A stretch of DNA of 64,000 bases, taken from assembly GCF_003601975.1 (NCBI RefSeq), contig NZ_QZWZ01000002.1, positions 372,001 through 436,000 of the forward strand, written 5' to 3'. A program made the position numbers and the translations under genes. The notes below the pieces were generated by a model. It searched no databases. It saw only the letters and a program-made list of their open reading frames with translations, and was not told the DNA's origin. This document shows positions 50,547-59,201 of this stretch, piece after piece. This stretch comes from Mesorhizobium waimense. Lineage in GTDB: Bacteria > Pseudomonadota > Alphaproteobacteria > Rhizobiales > Rhizobiaceae. Numbering within the stretch: position 1 is the stretch's first letter; every line of letters begins with the position of its first letter.

Positions 50547-52616
50547 CTATTCCCGCCCGCGCCGTGCAGCGTGGCCTTCGCGTGAGCGCCGGCGTGGCGT
50601 GGCGTCGCCGGCAATGCCGTCCTCGCTCACCGTCTTGCGCGGTGGCAGCTTGACCGCCGCCGACAGCTTCGGGAACGGGTCGACCTTGTTCGGCAGCGCC
50701 ATGGCGTAAACGAAATGCTCCTGGAATTTCGGCTCCAGCGCGGTCTCAATCTTCTCGATGCGGCTCACCGTTTCCTCGATCTCGCGGCGATAGCCGCGGT
50801 TGAGCAGCGCCATGCGCGCACCGGCGCCGGCGGCATTGCCGACGGCCGAAACCTTGTCGAGGTCGCAGTCGGGGATCAGGCCCAGCACCATGGCGTATTT
50901 CGGATCGATGAAGGAGCCGAAGGCGCCGGCGAAATGGATGCGGTCGACATGGTCGGCGTTCTGCTTTTCCATCAACAGCTTGGTGCCGGCATAGAGCGCC
51001 GCCTTGGCGAGTTGGATGGCGCGCACGTCGGTCTGGGTGATGGTGATCTTGGGTTCGCCTTCCTTCAGCACGTAGGAGAACGTGCGGCCATTGGCGACGA
51101 CACGCGGCGAGCGCGCACCCAGCGACCCGTCGACGACGCCGTCCTCGGAGATGATGCCGGCGAGATACATCTCGGCCACCACTTCAATGATGCCGGAGCC
51201 GCATATGCCGGTGACTCCGGTCGCCTGCACGCTGTCGAGGAAGCCGGGTTCGTCGGACCACAGTTCCGAGCCGATGACGCGGTATTTTGGTTCCAGCGTG
51301 TCGGGATCGATGCGCACGCGCTCGATGGCGCCGGGCGCGGCGCGCTGGCCTCCGGAGATTTCCGCGCCTTCGAAGGCCGGGCCGGTGGGCGAGGAGGCCG
51401 CCACGACGCGGGTCTTGTTGCCGAGCACGATCTCGGCATTGGTGCCGACATCGACGATCAGCATCATCTCGTCCTGGCGGTGCGGGCCTTCCGACAGCGT
51501 CACCGCCGCCGCATCGGCGCCGACATGGCCCGCGATGCAGGGCAGCATATAGAGACGCGCGCCCTGATTGAGCTTCAGGCCGATATCCGACGCCTTGATG
51601 CGCACCGCGCCGGAGACGGCCAGCGCAAAGGGCGCGCCGCCGAGCTCGGTCGGATCGATGCCGAGGAACAGATGATGCATAATCGGATTGCCGACGAAGA
51701 CAGAATCCAGGATGTCGCCGCGCTGCACATTGCCTTCGGCGCAGACCTTGTCGACAAGGCCGGAGATCGCCTCGCGCACCGCCACCGTCATGCCTTCGCG
51801 GCCGTCCGGGTTCATCATCACATAGGAGACGCGGCTCATCAGATCCTCGCCGAAGCGGATCTGCGGGTTCGAGGTGCCCGACGAGGCGGCAACGCGGCCC
51901 GACAGCAGCGACACAAGATGCATGGCGATCGTGGTCGAGCCGATATCGCAGGCGAGCCCATAGGCCTCGTTCTTGAGGCCGGGCCACAGCGCGATGACGC
52001 GCGCGGTCTCAGAGTCGGCGTCCTTGTGGATGGCGGCAGTCGCGGTCCAGTTGCCCTTGCGCAAAATGCCCTGCACCTGCGGTAGCAGGTAGAAATCGAA
52101 GTCCAGGCTCTTGAGACCCCAGTCCTTCATCAAAGCGATCTTGAGGCGGTCGAGATCGCCGAGCGGCTTGTGCATGTCGGGCTCTTCGATCTCGACATAG
52201 CACATCCGGATCGCCGAATCGCGGGCGATCACCCTGGTGTCGGCATCCTTGCGGATGGTCTGCGCATTGATGACCGTGTCTTGCGGCACGTCGATGACGA
52301 GGTCGCCGAGGATCTGCGCCGAGCAGGACAGGCGGCGCCGTTCGGGCAGGCCGCGGACGCGCTCGTAGCGCTCCTCCTTGGCGCCCTTCGGCGAGATGTG
52401 TTCATTGGAGGAGGTGATCTTGTGCTTGGCGAAATTGCCTTCCTGCACCTCGATCTGGCAGCGCCCGCAGGTGGCGCGACCGCCGCACACGCTCTCGACA
52501 TAGACACCGAGCTGGCGCGCGGCATCAAGCACCGGCGTGCCGACCGGAAACCGCCCGCGCTTGCCGGACGGCATGAACAGCACGAGCGGATCGGTGATGT
52601 TGGCAGGCGAGTTCAC
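50547..52616 (-). CDS. Corrinoid reductive activator: 2Fe-2S ferredoxin plus ASKHA domain (DUF4445, RACE type)
   Basis: 689 residues from a GTG start. The N-terminal plant-type ferredoxin domain has Cys44-x5-Cys50-x2-Cys53 and Cys98 as 2Fe-2S ligands. The C-terminal two thirds is an ASKHA-fold ATPase-like domain (LACDIGSTTIAMHL near 273; LIVDVGTNAEIVLG near 435; GTGICGSGIIE region near 510). Such proteins reduce adventitiously oxidised cob(II)alamin of corrinoid methyltransferases back to cob(I)alamin. The reading frame is open further upstream inside the methyltransferase gene; 52616 gives a ten-base gap and a normal start. The last 25 residues are strongly basic (RRRSREGHAARRGRE). Confidence 0.88.
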   Translation of the reverse strand: MNSPANITDPLVLFMPSGKRGRFPVGTPVLDAARQLGVYVESVCGGRATCGRCQIEVQEGNFAKHKITSSNEHISPKGAKEERYERVRGLPERRRLSCSAQILGDLVIDVPQDTVINAQTIRKDADTRVIARDSAIRMCYVEIEEPDMHKPLGDLDRLKIALMKDWGLKSLDFDFYLLPQVQGILRKGNWTATAAIHKDADSETARVIALWPGLKNEAYGLACDIGSTTIAMHLVSLLSGRVAASSGTSNPQIRFGEDLMSRVSYVMMNPDGREGMTVAVREAISGLVDKVCAEGNVQRGDILDSVFVGNPIMHHLFLGIDPTELGGAPFALAVSGAVRIKASDIGLKLNQGARLYMLPCIAGHVGADAAAVTLSEGPHRQDEMMLIVDVGTNAEIVLGNKTRVVAASSPTGPAFEGAEISGGQRAAPGAIERVRIDPDTLEPKYRVIGSELWSDEPGFLDSVQATGVTGICGSGIIEVVAEMYLAGIISEDGVVDGSLGARSPRVVANGRTFSYVLKEGEPKITITQTDVRAIQLAKAALYAGTKLLMEKQNADHVDRIHFAGAFGSFIDPKYAMVLGLIPDCDLDKVSAVGNAAGAGARMALLNRGYRREIEETVSRIEKIETALEPKFQEHFVYAMALPNKVDPFPKLSAAVKLPPRKTVSEDGIAGDATPRRRSREGHAARRGRE

Positions 52617-52626
52617 GATTGCGCGC

Positions 52627-53601
52627 TTATCCCCTGGCCATGCGGGCTTCACGGCCGCCGCGGCGACGTCCGCCATTGCCGCCGCCTTCGCCCGGCGCGT
52701 TGACCGCGGTGGGCGCTGCGACCGCCTGGCCGCCTTCGGCCGGCTTGTAGTCCTTGTAGGTCCTGATCCAGTTGGTGCAATTCTCGTCGGTGCCGTTGAG
52801 CACATTGGCGCCGCGCACGGCTTCCATTTCCTGCGGGCGCACCGGGTTCATGATCGCCGAGGTCATGCCGGCGCCGATCACCATCGGAATAAAGGCGGCG
52901 TTGATGCCGTGGCGGTGCGGCAGGCCGAAGGAGATGTTGGAGAGGCCGCAGGTGGTGTTGACCTTGAGCTCTTCGCGCAGTCGCCGCAGCAGCGCGAACA
53001 CCTGGCGGCCGGCATCGCCCAGTGCGCCGATCGGCATGACCAGCGGATCGACGACGACGTCATGCGCCGGAATGCCGAAATCGGCGCATCGCTGCACGAT
53101 CTTCTTGGCGACGGCGAAGCGCACATCGGGGTCCATCGAGATGCCGGTTTCGTCATTGGAGATCGCGACGACCGGGACGTTGTATTTTTTGACCAGCGGC
53201 AGGATGGCTTCGAGCTTTTCTTCCTCGCCGGTGACGGAATTGACCAGCGGCCGGCCCTTGGCCACTTTCAGCGCGGCTTCGATCGCAGCGGTCACCGAAG
53301 AGTCGATCGACAGCGGCAGGTCGACCAGGCCCTGCACGATCTCCAGCGTCTGCACCAGGAGGCCGGGTTCGGTCTCATTCGGGTTGACCGAGGTTACGCC
53401 GGCATTGACGTCGAGCATGGTGGCGCCGCAGGCGGCCTGTTCCAGCGCGTCCTTGATGACGGTCTCGAAATTGCCGACCACCATCTCGGCGGCCAGCTTC
53501 TTGCGGCCGGTCGGGTTGATGCGCTCGCCGATGACGCAGAAGGGCTGGTCGAAGCCGATGATGATTTCTCGTGTCGCCGAGGCGACGATGGTGCGGGTCA
53601 T
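52627..53601 (-). CDS. Pterin-binding methyltransferase (corrinoid:tetrahydrofolate), AcsE/MtvA-like
   Basis: 324 residues. The dihydropteroate-synthase-type barrel has GERINPTGRKK near 25, LDVNAGV near 63, SIDSS near 98, NSVTGEEEKL near 120 and the C-terminal GLSNISFGLP near 218. It would transfer the methyl from methyl-cob(III)alamin protein to tetrahydrofolate (the reverse of AcsE in acetogens). An unusual Gly/Arg tail (GGGNGGRRRGGREARMARG) follows the barrel. A palindromic operator overlaps its promoter. The activator gene follows immediately, so the two are an operon. Confidence 0.88.
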   Translation of the reverse strand: MTRTIVASATREIIIGFDQPFCVIGERINPTGRKKLAAEMVVGNFETVIKDALEQAACGATMLDVNAGVTSVNPNETEPGLLVQTLEIVQGLVDLPLSIDSSVTAAIEAALKVAKGRPLVNSVTGEEEKLEAILPLVKKYNVPVVAISNDETGISMDPDVRFAVAKKIVQRCADFGIPAHDVVVDPLVMPIGALGDAGRQVFALLRRLREELKVNTTCGLSNISFGLPHRHGINAAFIPMVIGAGMTSAIMNPVRPQEMEAVRGANVLNGTDENCTNWIRTYKDYKPAEGGQAVAAPTAVNAPGEGGGNGGRRRGGREARMARG

Positions 53602-53617
53602 GAAATCTCTCCGTCAT

Positions 53618-53639
53618 GATATAAAGAGTTCTTTATATC
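53618..53639 (-). promoter_or_regulatory. Palindromic operator over the promoter of the pterin methyltransferase gene
   Basis: A 9-bp perfect inverted repeat, GATATAAAG and CTTTATATC, separated by four bases. On the minus strand TTGAAC lies about 15-17 bases before TATAAAG, a plausible -35/-10, so the palindrome covers the -10 box, as expected for a repressor site. GGAGAG then precedes the ATG at 53601. The AT-rich ATATAAAG...CTTTATAT form resembles ArsR-family sites that control methionine and SAH-cycle genes in alphaproteobacteria (from memory, not verified). Confidence 0.6.
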
Positions 53640-53681
53640 GTTATCTGATTTCGTTCAAGCGAATGGTGACCGTTGGCGCCG

Positions 53682-54773
53682 TCAATGCGCCGTCTTCACC
53701 ATATCCACCTGGGTTTCGGTAATCTCGTCGTGCAGTATGTGGCCGAGCCGGTCGGCGACCATCTGGTCGTCGCGGCGGATTTCGCGCTTCCATGGCTGGC
53801 GGCCCTTGAGCACGCCCGATTCATCGACAATCTCGGCGACATATTCCTCCTGGCGGTAGGCCATCACATGGACGCCGGAAATGCCGGGAATTTCCTTCAC
53901 CTCGTTGATGATGTCGATGCAGAGCTGCTTGCCTTCCTTTTTCTGGTCCTGCGCGCCTTCCAGGCGCTTGATAATCGCGTCGGGGATATGGATGCCCGGT
54001 ACGTTGTTGCGGATCCACTTGGCCGTCTTGGCCGAGGCCAGCGGCCCGACGCCACACAGGGTGAATACCTTTTCGGTGTGGCCGAGATCGCGCGCCTTCT
54101 GCATGAAGTTTTTGAACATCGGCACGTCGAAGCAGTACTGCGTCTGCACGAACTGCGCCCCGGCGGCGATCTTCTTGCCGAGATGGATCGGACGGAAGTC
54201 GAAGGGCGGGGCGAACGGATTGACGGCGGCGCCGAGGAAGATCTGCGGCGGTGTCGTCAGCTTGCGGCCGGACAGGAACTTGCCGTTGTCGCGCATGATG
54301 CGGCAGGTCTCGAGCAGCGACATGGAATCGAGGTCGAAGACCGGCTTGGCGCCGGGCTGGTCGCCGGCCTGCACTCCGTCGCCGGTCAGGCACAGCATGT
54401 TGGCGACGCCCATCGCCGCCCCGCCCAGCACGTCGCCCTGGATGGCGATGCGGTTCTTGTCGCGGCAGGCGATCTGCATGATCGGCGCGTAGCCCATGCG
54501 CGTCAGCAGCGCACAGATGCCGACCGAGGACATATGGCAGTTGGCGCCCGATGCATCGACGGCATTGATGGCGTCGACCCAGCCGTCGAAGATCTTGGCG
54601 CGGTTGTAGACATCTTCCGGATCGGCGCTGTCCGGCGGGTTGAGTTCGGTCGTCACCGCGAACTCGCCGCGCCGCAGCACGCGCTCCAGGCGGCCGCGCG
54701 AAGAGTGGCCGGGCAGGGGATCGAGCGGCAGGTGGATGCCGGCCGGGTTCTCGTCGCGCTGGTGGGCGATCAT
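53682..54773 (-). CDS. metF: 5,10-methylenetetrahydrofolate reductase family (MetF-like)
   Basis: 363 residues, longer than classic MetF by a C-terminal extension. TTELNPPDSADPEDVYNRAKIFDGWVDAINAVD near 41-73 and MLCLTGDGVQAGDQPGAKPVFDLDSMSLL near 126-155 are the FAD and folate regions. FVQTQYCFD near 210 matches the MetF FxxTQxxYD signature. In this gene set it likely oxidises methyl-THF to methylene-THF rather than making methyl-THF. It overlaps the next upstream gene (MetV-like) by ATGA, as in acetogen MetVF pairs. Confidence 0.87.
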   Translation of the reverse strand: MIAHQRDENPAGIHLPLDPLPGHSSRGRLERVLRRGEFAVTTELNPPDSADPEDVYNRAKIFDGWVDAINAVDASGANCHMSSVGICALLTRMGYAPIMQIACRDKNRIAIQGDVLGGAAMGVANMLCLTGDGVQAGDQPGAKPVFDLDSMSLLETCRIMRDNGKFLSGRKLTTPPQIFLGAAVNPFAPPFDFRPIHLGKKIAAGAQFVQTQYCFDVPMFKNFMQKARDLGHTEKVFTLCGVGPLASAKTAKWIRNNVPGIHIPDAIIKRLEGAQDQKKEGKQLCIDIINEVKEIPGISGVHVMAYRQEEYVAEIVDESGVLKGRQPWKREIRRDDQMVADRLGHILHDEITETQVDMVKTAH

Positions 54774-55393
54774 GCCGAGGCTCCGGTCTTGGGCGCCTGG
54801 GCGGCTTCACGCGCGGTTGCCGCCTGTGCGGTCACCCGCAGCCAGGCGGACGTTTCGCGCAGCGACTGGTCGACGGGCTTCTGCACGTCAAGGATCTTGT
54901 CGCCATGCACCATGTTCTGCGAGCCTTCCCAGGCCTTGACCCAGACGCAGGGCATATCGGGCTCGACCTCGCAATTGCCGTTGGCGCGCACGCCGCCGCA
55001 AGGGCCGTTGCGCAACTGCTTCGGGCAGTTCATCGGGCAGGACATGCCGGTCGAGGACAATACGCACTGGCCGCACATGCGGCAGTCGAACATGAAACCC
55101 TTGACGCGCTTTTCGACGAACTTGATCGGGGCTTCGACGCGGCCGTAGCCGATGCCCTTCCACAGCGGATGCAGCAGCAGGAACATGTCGGCGAAGCGGG
55201 AATAGAACCATTCGAGCAGGCGTGAATGGCGGATCGACCACAGCCGCACCGCAAACGAGCGCTGCACGCGCCGCTGCGGCGATACGTCGGCCGGCTTGTA
55301 GTCGGATTTCGGCGCTGCCTTCTTGACCAGGGTGGCCTGGGTAACCGGCTGGATGACCCCTGGGCCATCCTTGACAGGAACGGTTTCAGACAT
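54770..55393 (-). CDS. MetV-like methylenetetrahydrofolate reductase C-terminal domain protein
   Basis: 207 residues. Eight cysteines lie between 104 and 149: CRMCGQC, then MSCPMNCPKQLRNGPCGG, then CEV and PC, the pattern of the MTHFR_C zinc or iron-sulfur domain of acetogen MetV. MetV partners MetF and passes electrons to or from it. The start was chosen at 55393 (MSETVPVKDG) because it overlaps the end of the preceding gene by eight bases; the longer frame to 55570 lies inside that gene. Confidence 0.83.
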   Translation of the reverse strand: MSETVPVKDGPGVIQPVTQATLVKKAAPKSDYKPADVSPQRRVQRSFAVRLWSIRHSRLLEWFYSRFADMFLLLHPLWKGIGYGRVEAPIKFVEKRVKGFMFDCRMCGQCVLSSTGMSCPMNCPKQLRNGPCGGVRANGNCEVEPDMPCVWVKAWEGSQNMVHGDKILDVQKPVDQSLRETSAWLRVTAQAATAREAAQAPKTGASA

Positions 55394-55688
55394 GTTCTTT
55401 CCCGCCCGCCTTGACCAGAGCGACCAGCCGCTCGCGGTCATATTTCGCATCGAGCTCCTGAAAAGCCTTTTCGACCTCGGCTTCAAGATCATCGCCGACC
55501 GGTACTGGATCGGCCTTGCGCCATTCAGCCAGGTAATCGTCGGTGCCGCCGGCGCCGGTGCGCATGGCACACATGTCGATCGCCTCGGTGAAACGCAGCG
55601 GCAGTTCGCGCTTGGCGTTCTGCCGTCCCTTCTTGACGATGACCTGGGCGGGGATGTCGCGCCAGTACACGACGATCAGATCGGCCAT
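55386..55688 (-). CDS. 'Virulence factor' domain small protein
   Basis: 100 residues: MADLIVVYWRDIPAQVIVKKGRQNAKRELPLRFTEAIDMCAMR is typical of the Virulence_fact (PF13769-type) domain. Despite the family name, it often travels with MetF and corrinoid genes in alphaproteobacteria, so a role in methyl-THF handling is more likely here. No catalytic motif is visible. First gene of the unit that continues into MetV and MetF. Confidence 0.78.
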   Translation of the reverse strand: MADLIVVYWRDIPAQVIVKKGRQNAKRELPLRFTEAIDMCAMRTGAGGTDDYLAEWRKADPVPVGDDLEAEVEKAFQELDAKYDRERLVALVKAGGKEHV

Positions 55689-55762
55689 GAAATTCTCACT
55701 CCTCTAAGCATCGAGCATTGCCGCATGCGCATGGGGGCTGCTTGTTATGGGACGACGCGCGC

Positions 55763-55789
55763 GCATTCAAAAGCGACGCTATTGAATGC
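55763..55789. promoter_or_regulatory. 27-bp near-perfect palindrome before the MetV-MetF unit
   Basis: The outer arms GCATTCAA (55763-55770) and TTGAATGC (55782-55789) flank an inner AGCG-A-CGCT. Only one A/A mismatch breaks a 13-base arm on each side. It lies about 75 bases before the start at 55688, and its TTGAAT could be a -35 box (CATAAC 16 bases on). No T run follows on the minus strand, so an operator fits better than a terminator for the gene ending at 55826. Confidence 0.5.
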
Positions 55790-55825
55790 CGCAGAGGAAA
55801 GGCGAAATTCTTGGCAGTGATGTGG

Positions 55826-56608
55826 CTACCAGACTCGCTTGGTCAGGCCGGTCCATAGATAGAACCAGATCGTCGGGTGGTACCATTGCTTTGAGGGCAG
55901 ATCCGGATCTGACGTGGCAAGTTTCCCCGCCAGTTTATCGCCGAGCGCCTCGACGCAGATGTCGCGCGAGAGCGCCGCCTGGCGCAGCGCATAGCTCGAG
56001 ATGGTGTCGCCCGGCTCCGGCCTGCCGCGCGCCTGTCTTAGCACGCCGCCGGTGTCGACGCCGGCATCGACCAGATGCACGGTCGAGCCGAAATTTTGCG
56101 CATCGCCCGAGGCCAGAGCCCAGTAGCCGCCATTCATGCCGCGATATTTCGGGGCGATGCCGGCATGATAGTTGAGAACCGGGCAAGGTATCTTCGCCAG
56201 CGTCTGCCTGGACAATAGGCGGCAGCCGGCAAGCAGCACCACACCCGGCTGGAGGTCCGTGATCGCCTGCAGGCATTCCGGCGCGTTTGCCGACGGAACG
56301 TTGATAATCTTCTGGCCCGGCTTCGGCTCGGTCTGAAGCTTCTGGTCGGCAATCAATCGCGCCGCATGGCTGGCGAAAAAACGCTTGCCGAGCCGCGTCA
56401 GCACCATCGTGCCGAGTTGACCGATGGCCGAGATCCAGCCCTGGCGGCGGGCGCGTCCAAGCAGCAATCGCTTTTTGGATTCAGGTCTTTCGAGGACTAC
56501 GCTGACAGAGCCAAGCCGCTCGGCTATGGCGTTGACGATGGCCCAGATATGCGGTCCGCCTTCGGTGACGACGACGATCGGCCGTGGGTTTGCTTTCGAC
56601 GATTCCAT
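55826..56608 (-). CDS. Formyltransferase-family protein
   Basis: 260 residues. The catalytic region NYHAGIAPKYRGMNGGYWALASGDAQNFGSTVHLVDAGVDTGG (split over about 142-184) has the Asn-His...Asp set of the Fmt/ArnA-type formyl transferases that use 10-formyl-THF. The N-terminal part (VVTEGGPHIWAIVNAI) is a Rossmann-like fold. It probably formylates an amino sugar. It may draw on the same one-carbon folate pool, but gene order alone does not prove a link. Confidence 0.8.
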   Translation of the reverse strand: MESSKANPRPIVVVTEGGPHIWAIVNAIAERLGSVSVVLERPESKKRLLLGRARRQGWISAIGQLGTMVLTRLGKRFFASHAARLIADQKLQTEPKPGQKIINVPSANAPECLQAITDLQPGVVLLAGCRLLSRQTLAKIPCPVLNYHAGIAPKYRGMNGGYWALASGDAQNFGSTVHLVDAGVDTGGVLRQARGRPEPGDTISSYALRQAALSRDICVEALGDKLAGKLATSDPDLPSKQWYHPTIWFYLWTGLTKRVW

Positions 56609-56710
56609 GGTTTTTGACGTGCCTGGGGATGACCTGCTATCGGCAGCAGGATGCTAGGCCGTCCGGGTTAATCCTTGGTGATCGGCACGCCGCCACAGGC
56701 GCGCCGCCGA

Positions 56711-57286
56711 TCAACGCTTGAATTCCATGATGTCGAGCTTCGATTCGTAATAAGGCGCCGGGAATTCGATGCGCCATTCGCTGGCGCTGTTGCGGAAGGC
56801 ATAGCCGACCTGGTCGCTTTGCGGACCGCTGCCATAAGGCTTTGCTGGATCCTCGTTGACGGTGAAGGAGCCGAGATAGATGGCGCGCTTCTCGCCGTCA
56901 TCGAAGAAGCGGCCCTTGGTGCGCTGCGAACCGCTCACCTTTTCCAGCCGCCAGCCGGAGCCGTCATCGCTCACCTTGCAGTTGAACCATCCATAGATGA
57001 CGAGGGGGCTCAGCCCGCCGGCCTTGATGGTGCGGCACTTCCAGTTGCCGGTCAGGTCCTTGTCGGAAAAGGCTACAAGCTGCTTTGCCAGCAGTGCGTC
57101 GAGCTGCTTGACCTCGGCGGGGTCGCCAGCCTTGGCCTCATCGAGGGCTGCCTTGCGCGTCTCGCCATATTTGTCGAGCCGCGCCTTGTCGCCGGGCGTG
57201 ATCAATTTCTGTACCTCGCCGTCGGCGTAAGCCGGCAGGGCAAAGCAAACGAGGCCGAGCGCGACAAGCAGGAGGCGAGGGGTCAT
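56711..57286 (-). CDS. DUF4893-type exported protein
   Basis: 191 residues from the ATG at 57286. Signal peptide TPRLLLVALGLVCFALPAYA. The mature region has LTGNWKCRTIKAGGLSPLVIYGWFNCKV and SQRTKGRFFDDGEKRAIYLG, which resemble DUF4893 proteins of rhizobia. Two cysteines could pair in the periplasm. No function is known. The frame is open to 57340, but residues there are not signal-like. Confidence 0.8.
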   Translation of the reverse strand: MTPRLLLVALGLVCFALPAYADGEVQKLITPGDKARLDKYGETRKAALDEAKAGDPAEVKQLDALLAKQLVAFSDKDLTGNWKCRTIKAGGLSPLVIYGWFNCKVSDDGSGWRLEKVSGSQRTKGRFFDDGEKRAIYLGSFTVNEDPAKPYGSGPQSDQVGYAFRNSASEWRIEFPAPYYESKLDIMEFKR

Positions 57287-57409
57287 TGATGCGTTTCCCG
57301 GTTTGATGGCTGGAACAGCCTGTTTTTGCTTCTGGCGCACAACTTACCCGTTCGCGGTGACCTGTCATCCGTGCTTAACAGCATCGGGTCGAAAATGACG
57401 GTTTGATCG

Positions 57410-58327
57410 ATGCGGATCTTGCTCACGGGATCGTCGGGCTGGCTGGGCAGCGCGCTGGCGCCGCGCTTGCGCAGCCTTGGCCATGAGGTGATCGGCCTTG
57501 ATCCTGCTCCTTCAGTGCAGACGCAGGTGGTCGGTTCGGTTGCCGACCGCGACCTGGTCATGCGGACGGTCGCAGACAATGGCATCGAAGCCATCATCCA
57601 CGGCGGCGCGCTGCACAAGCCGAACATCGAGCACAATCGCAACGAGGATTTCGTCGAGACGAACGTGCGCGGCACACTCAGCCTGCTCGATGCAGCGGTA
57701 GCCTTCGGCGTCCAACGCTTCGTCTTCACCTCGACGACGTCGCTGATGATCTCCCAGGCGATACGCGCCGGCTTTACCGGAGGCGCGCGCAGGGCCGCCT
57801 GGCTGACCGAGGAGATGTCGCCCGAGCCGCGCAACATCTACGGCGTCACCAAGCTTTCGGCCGAACATCTGTGCCGGCTCTACCATATAGAGCACGGCCT
57901 ACCTGTCATCGTGCTGCGCACCGCGCGGTTCTTTCCCGAGGCCGACGATATGGCGCATGCGATTGAGCAGTCGGATGCCAACACCAAGGCCAATGAGCTG
58001 TTGTTTCGCCGGCTGACCGTGGAAGACGCGGCAGAGGCCCATGTCGCGGCGCTGGAAAAGGTACCGCAGCTTGGCTTCGACATTTTCATCGTCTCGGCGC
58101 CGACGCCGTTCCGTCCCGAGGATTGCGAAGCGCTGATTGCAGACGCGCCATCCGTCGTCGTGCGCTATTTCCCGGACTATCCGGCGCTCTATGCGCGAAA
58201 GGGCTGGACGATGTTTTCGTCGATCGATCGCGTCTATGACGCCTCGCGGGCGAGGGAGAGGCTAGGCTTTGTCTGCAAGACGGGTTTTGCCGATGTGCTC
58301 GCCGCGCTGGCAGCGGAAGCAACCTGA
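57410..58327 (+). CDS. NAD-dependent epimerase/dehydratase family protein
   Basis: 305 residues. GSSGWLGSAL at 7-16 binds NAD(P), TSTTSL near 106 carries the catalytic serine region and YGVTK near 144 is the YxxxK pair. Extended SDR with sugar or alcohol substrates as usual possibilities. It converges with the DUF1638 gene three bases later on the other strand. No evident link to the corrinoid genes apart from position. Confidence 0.82.
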   Translation: MRILLTGSSGWLGSALAPRLRSLGHEVIGLDPAPSVQTQVVGSVADRDLVMRTVADNGIEAIIHGGALHKPNIEHNRNEDFVETNVRGTLSLLDAAVAFGVQRFVFTSTTSLMISQAIRAGFTGGARRAAWLTEEMSPEPRNIYGVTKLSAEHLCRLYHIEHGLPVIVLRTARFFPEADDMAHAIEQSDANTKANELLFRRLTVEDAAEAHVAALEKVPQLGFDIFIVSAPTPFRPEDCEALIADAPSVVVRYFPDYPALYARKGWTMFSSIDRVYDASRARERLGFVCKTGFADVLAALAAEAT

Positions 58328-58330
58328 TCC

Positions 58331-58960
58331 TCAGGCGTGCGCGGCAGCGCTGGCCAACTCGGTCGTCAGATCGCCATAGCCGGTCGAGCGACGCTCATAG
58401 GCAAGGCCGAGCATCTTGGCGGCTTTTTCGGCAACCTTGTCGAGTTCGGGATCGTCGGTCTGGGCGATGTAGACCAGCTTCTCGTAATTGCCGAAATAGT
58501 CCTTGATCAGCTCGGGGTGCTTGTCGAGGCCGAGCGGCTTCATGAAGAAGGCGTCGAACTGCCGGCACAGGAAGTCGGTCATGTAGAACGACATCATGTC
58601 GTCGTCGGCGACTTTCGCATAGGCGTCCATGCCCTGATAGAAGGCGAAACAGTGCGGCCCGGCCATGCGCTCGACGCCGTGCTTCTCGCAGATACGGTCG
58701 AGCAGGCCACCAGTGCCGCAATCGGCATAGCCGACGAAAATGTGTTCGTAGCCGTCGGCCTTGGCCTGCTCGATCGCCTTGTCCATGGCCGGCGGGATGC
58801 GGTCCGGATAGAAATGGAACTCCGCCGGCAGGCAGGTCAAGTCGAGGTGATCCAGTTTGAGCTGTTCCTTGACGGCCAAAACTTCGCGCGCAATCATCCC
58901 GCAGGCGATGACGAGCAGCCTGTCCGTTTGATTCGGTTTCGTTTTTTGTGTCCTGGCCAT
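58331..58960 (-). CDS. DUF1638 protein of the corrinoid methyltransferase locus
   Basis: 209 residues. LLVIACGMIAREVLAVKEQ near 17-35, LPAEFHFYPDRIP near 45, YADCGTGGLLDRICEKHGVERMAGPHCFAFYQG split over 78-112 and CRQFDAFFM are typical of DUF1638. The conserved cysteines and histidine suggest a metal or cofactor site. DUF1638 genes recur next to MttB-family and corrinoid genes in archaea and bacteria, so an accessory role in that system is inferred. The start at 58960 is the ATG before RTQKTKPNQ; the frame extends to 59020. Confidence 0.8.
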   Translation of the reverse strand: MARTQKTKPNQTDRLLVIACGMIAREVLAVKEQLKLDHLDLTCLPAEFHFYPDRIPPAMDKAIEQAKADGYEHIFVGYADCGTGGLLDRICEKHGVERMAGPHCFAFYQGMDAYAKVADDDMMSFYMTDFLCRQFDAFFMKPLGLDKHPELIKDYFGNYEKLVYIAQTDDPELDKVAEKAAKMLGLAYERRSTGYGDLTTELASAAAHA

Positions 58961-59025
58961 GGAACCAGTCGAGCCGGCCTTTCGTTGCTGTGGGGCTAAT
59001 TTATCTATTGAGGGAGACACCGTCC

Positions 59026-59166
59026 ATGAAACTGCTACGCATCGCGCCGATTGCCATCCTTGCCTGCGCCCTGGCCCTTACGGCATGCGCGAACACCGTC
59101 CGTGGCGTCGGCAAGGATATCAAGTCCACGGCCAAGGCTGTTGACGACACCGTCACCAAACCCTGA
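59026..59166 (+). CDS. Entericidin-like small lipoprotein
   Basis: 46 residues: MKLLRIAPIAILACALALTACANT with a lipobox LTAC, so Cys21 would be lipidated, followed by VRGVGKDIKSTAKAVDDTVTK, the entericidin EcnA/B pattern. GGGAG lies upstream. It sits between DUF1638 and the corrinoid gene on the opposite strand and shares their terminator. Confidence 0.85.
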   Translation: MKLLRIAPIAILACALALTACANTVRGVGKDIKSTAKAVDDTVTKP

Positions 59167-59201
59167 TCCGCGCCCAGCCTTCTTCATAATCTGGGAACAA
59201 A

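Noticed and set aside
55763..55789. Terminator for the formyltransferase gene
   Set aside because: The palindrome has no T run on the minus strand and a one-base centre that cannot form a stable hairpin loop, so an operator is more likely.
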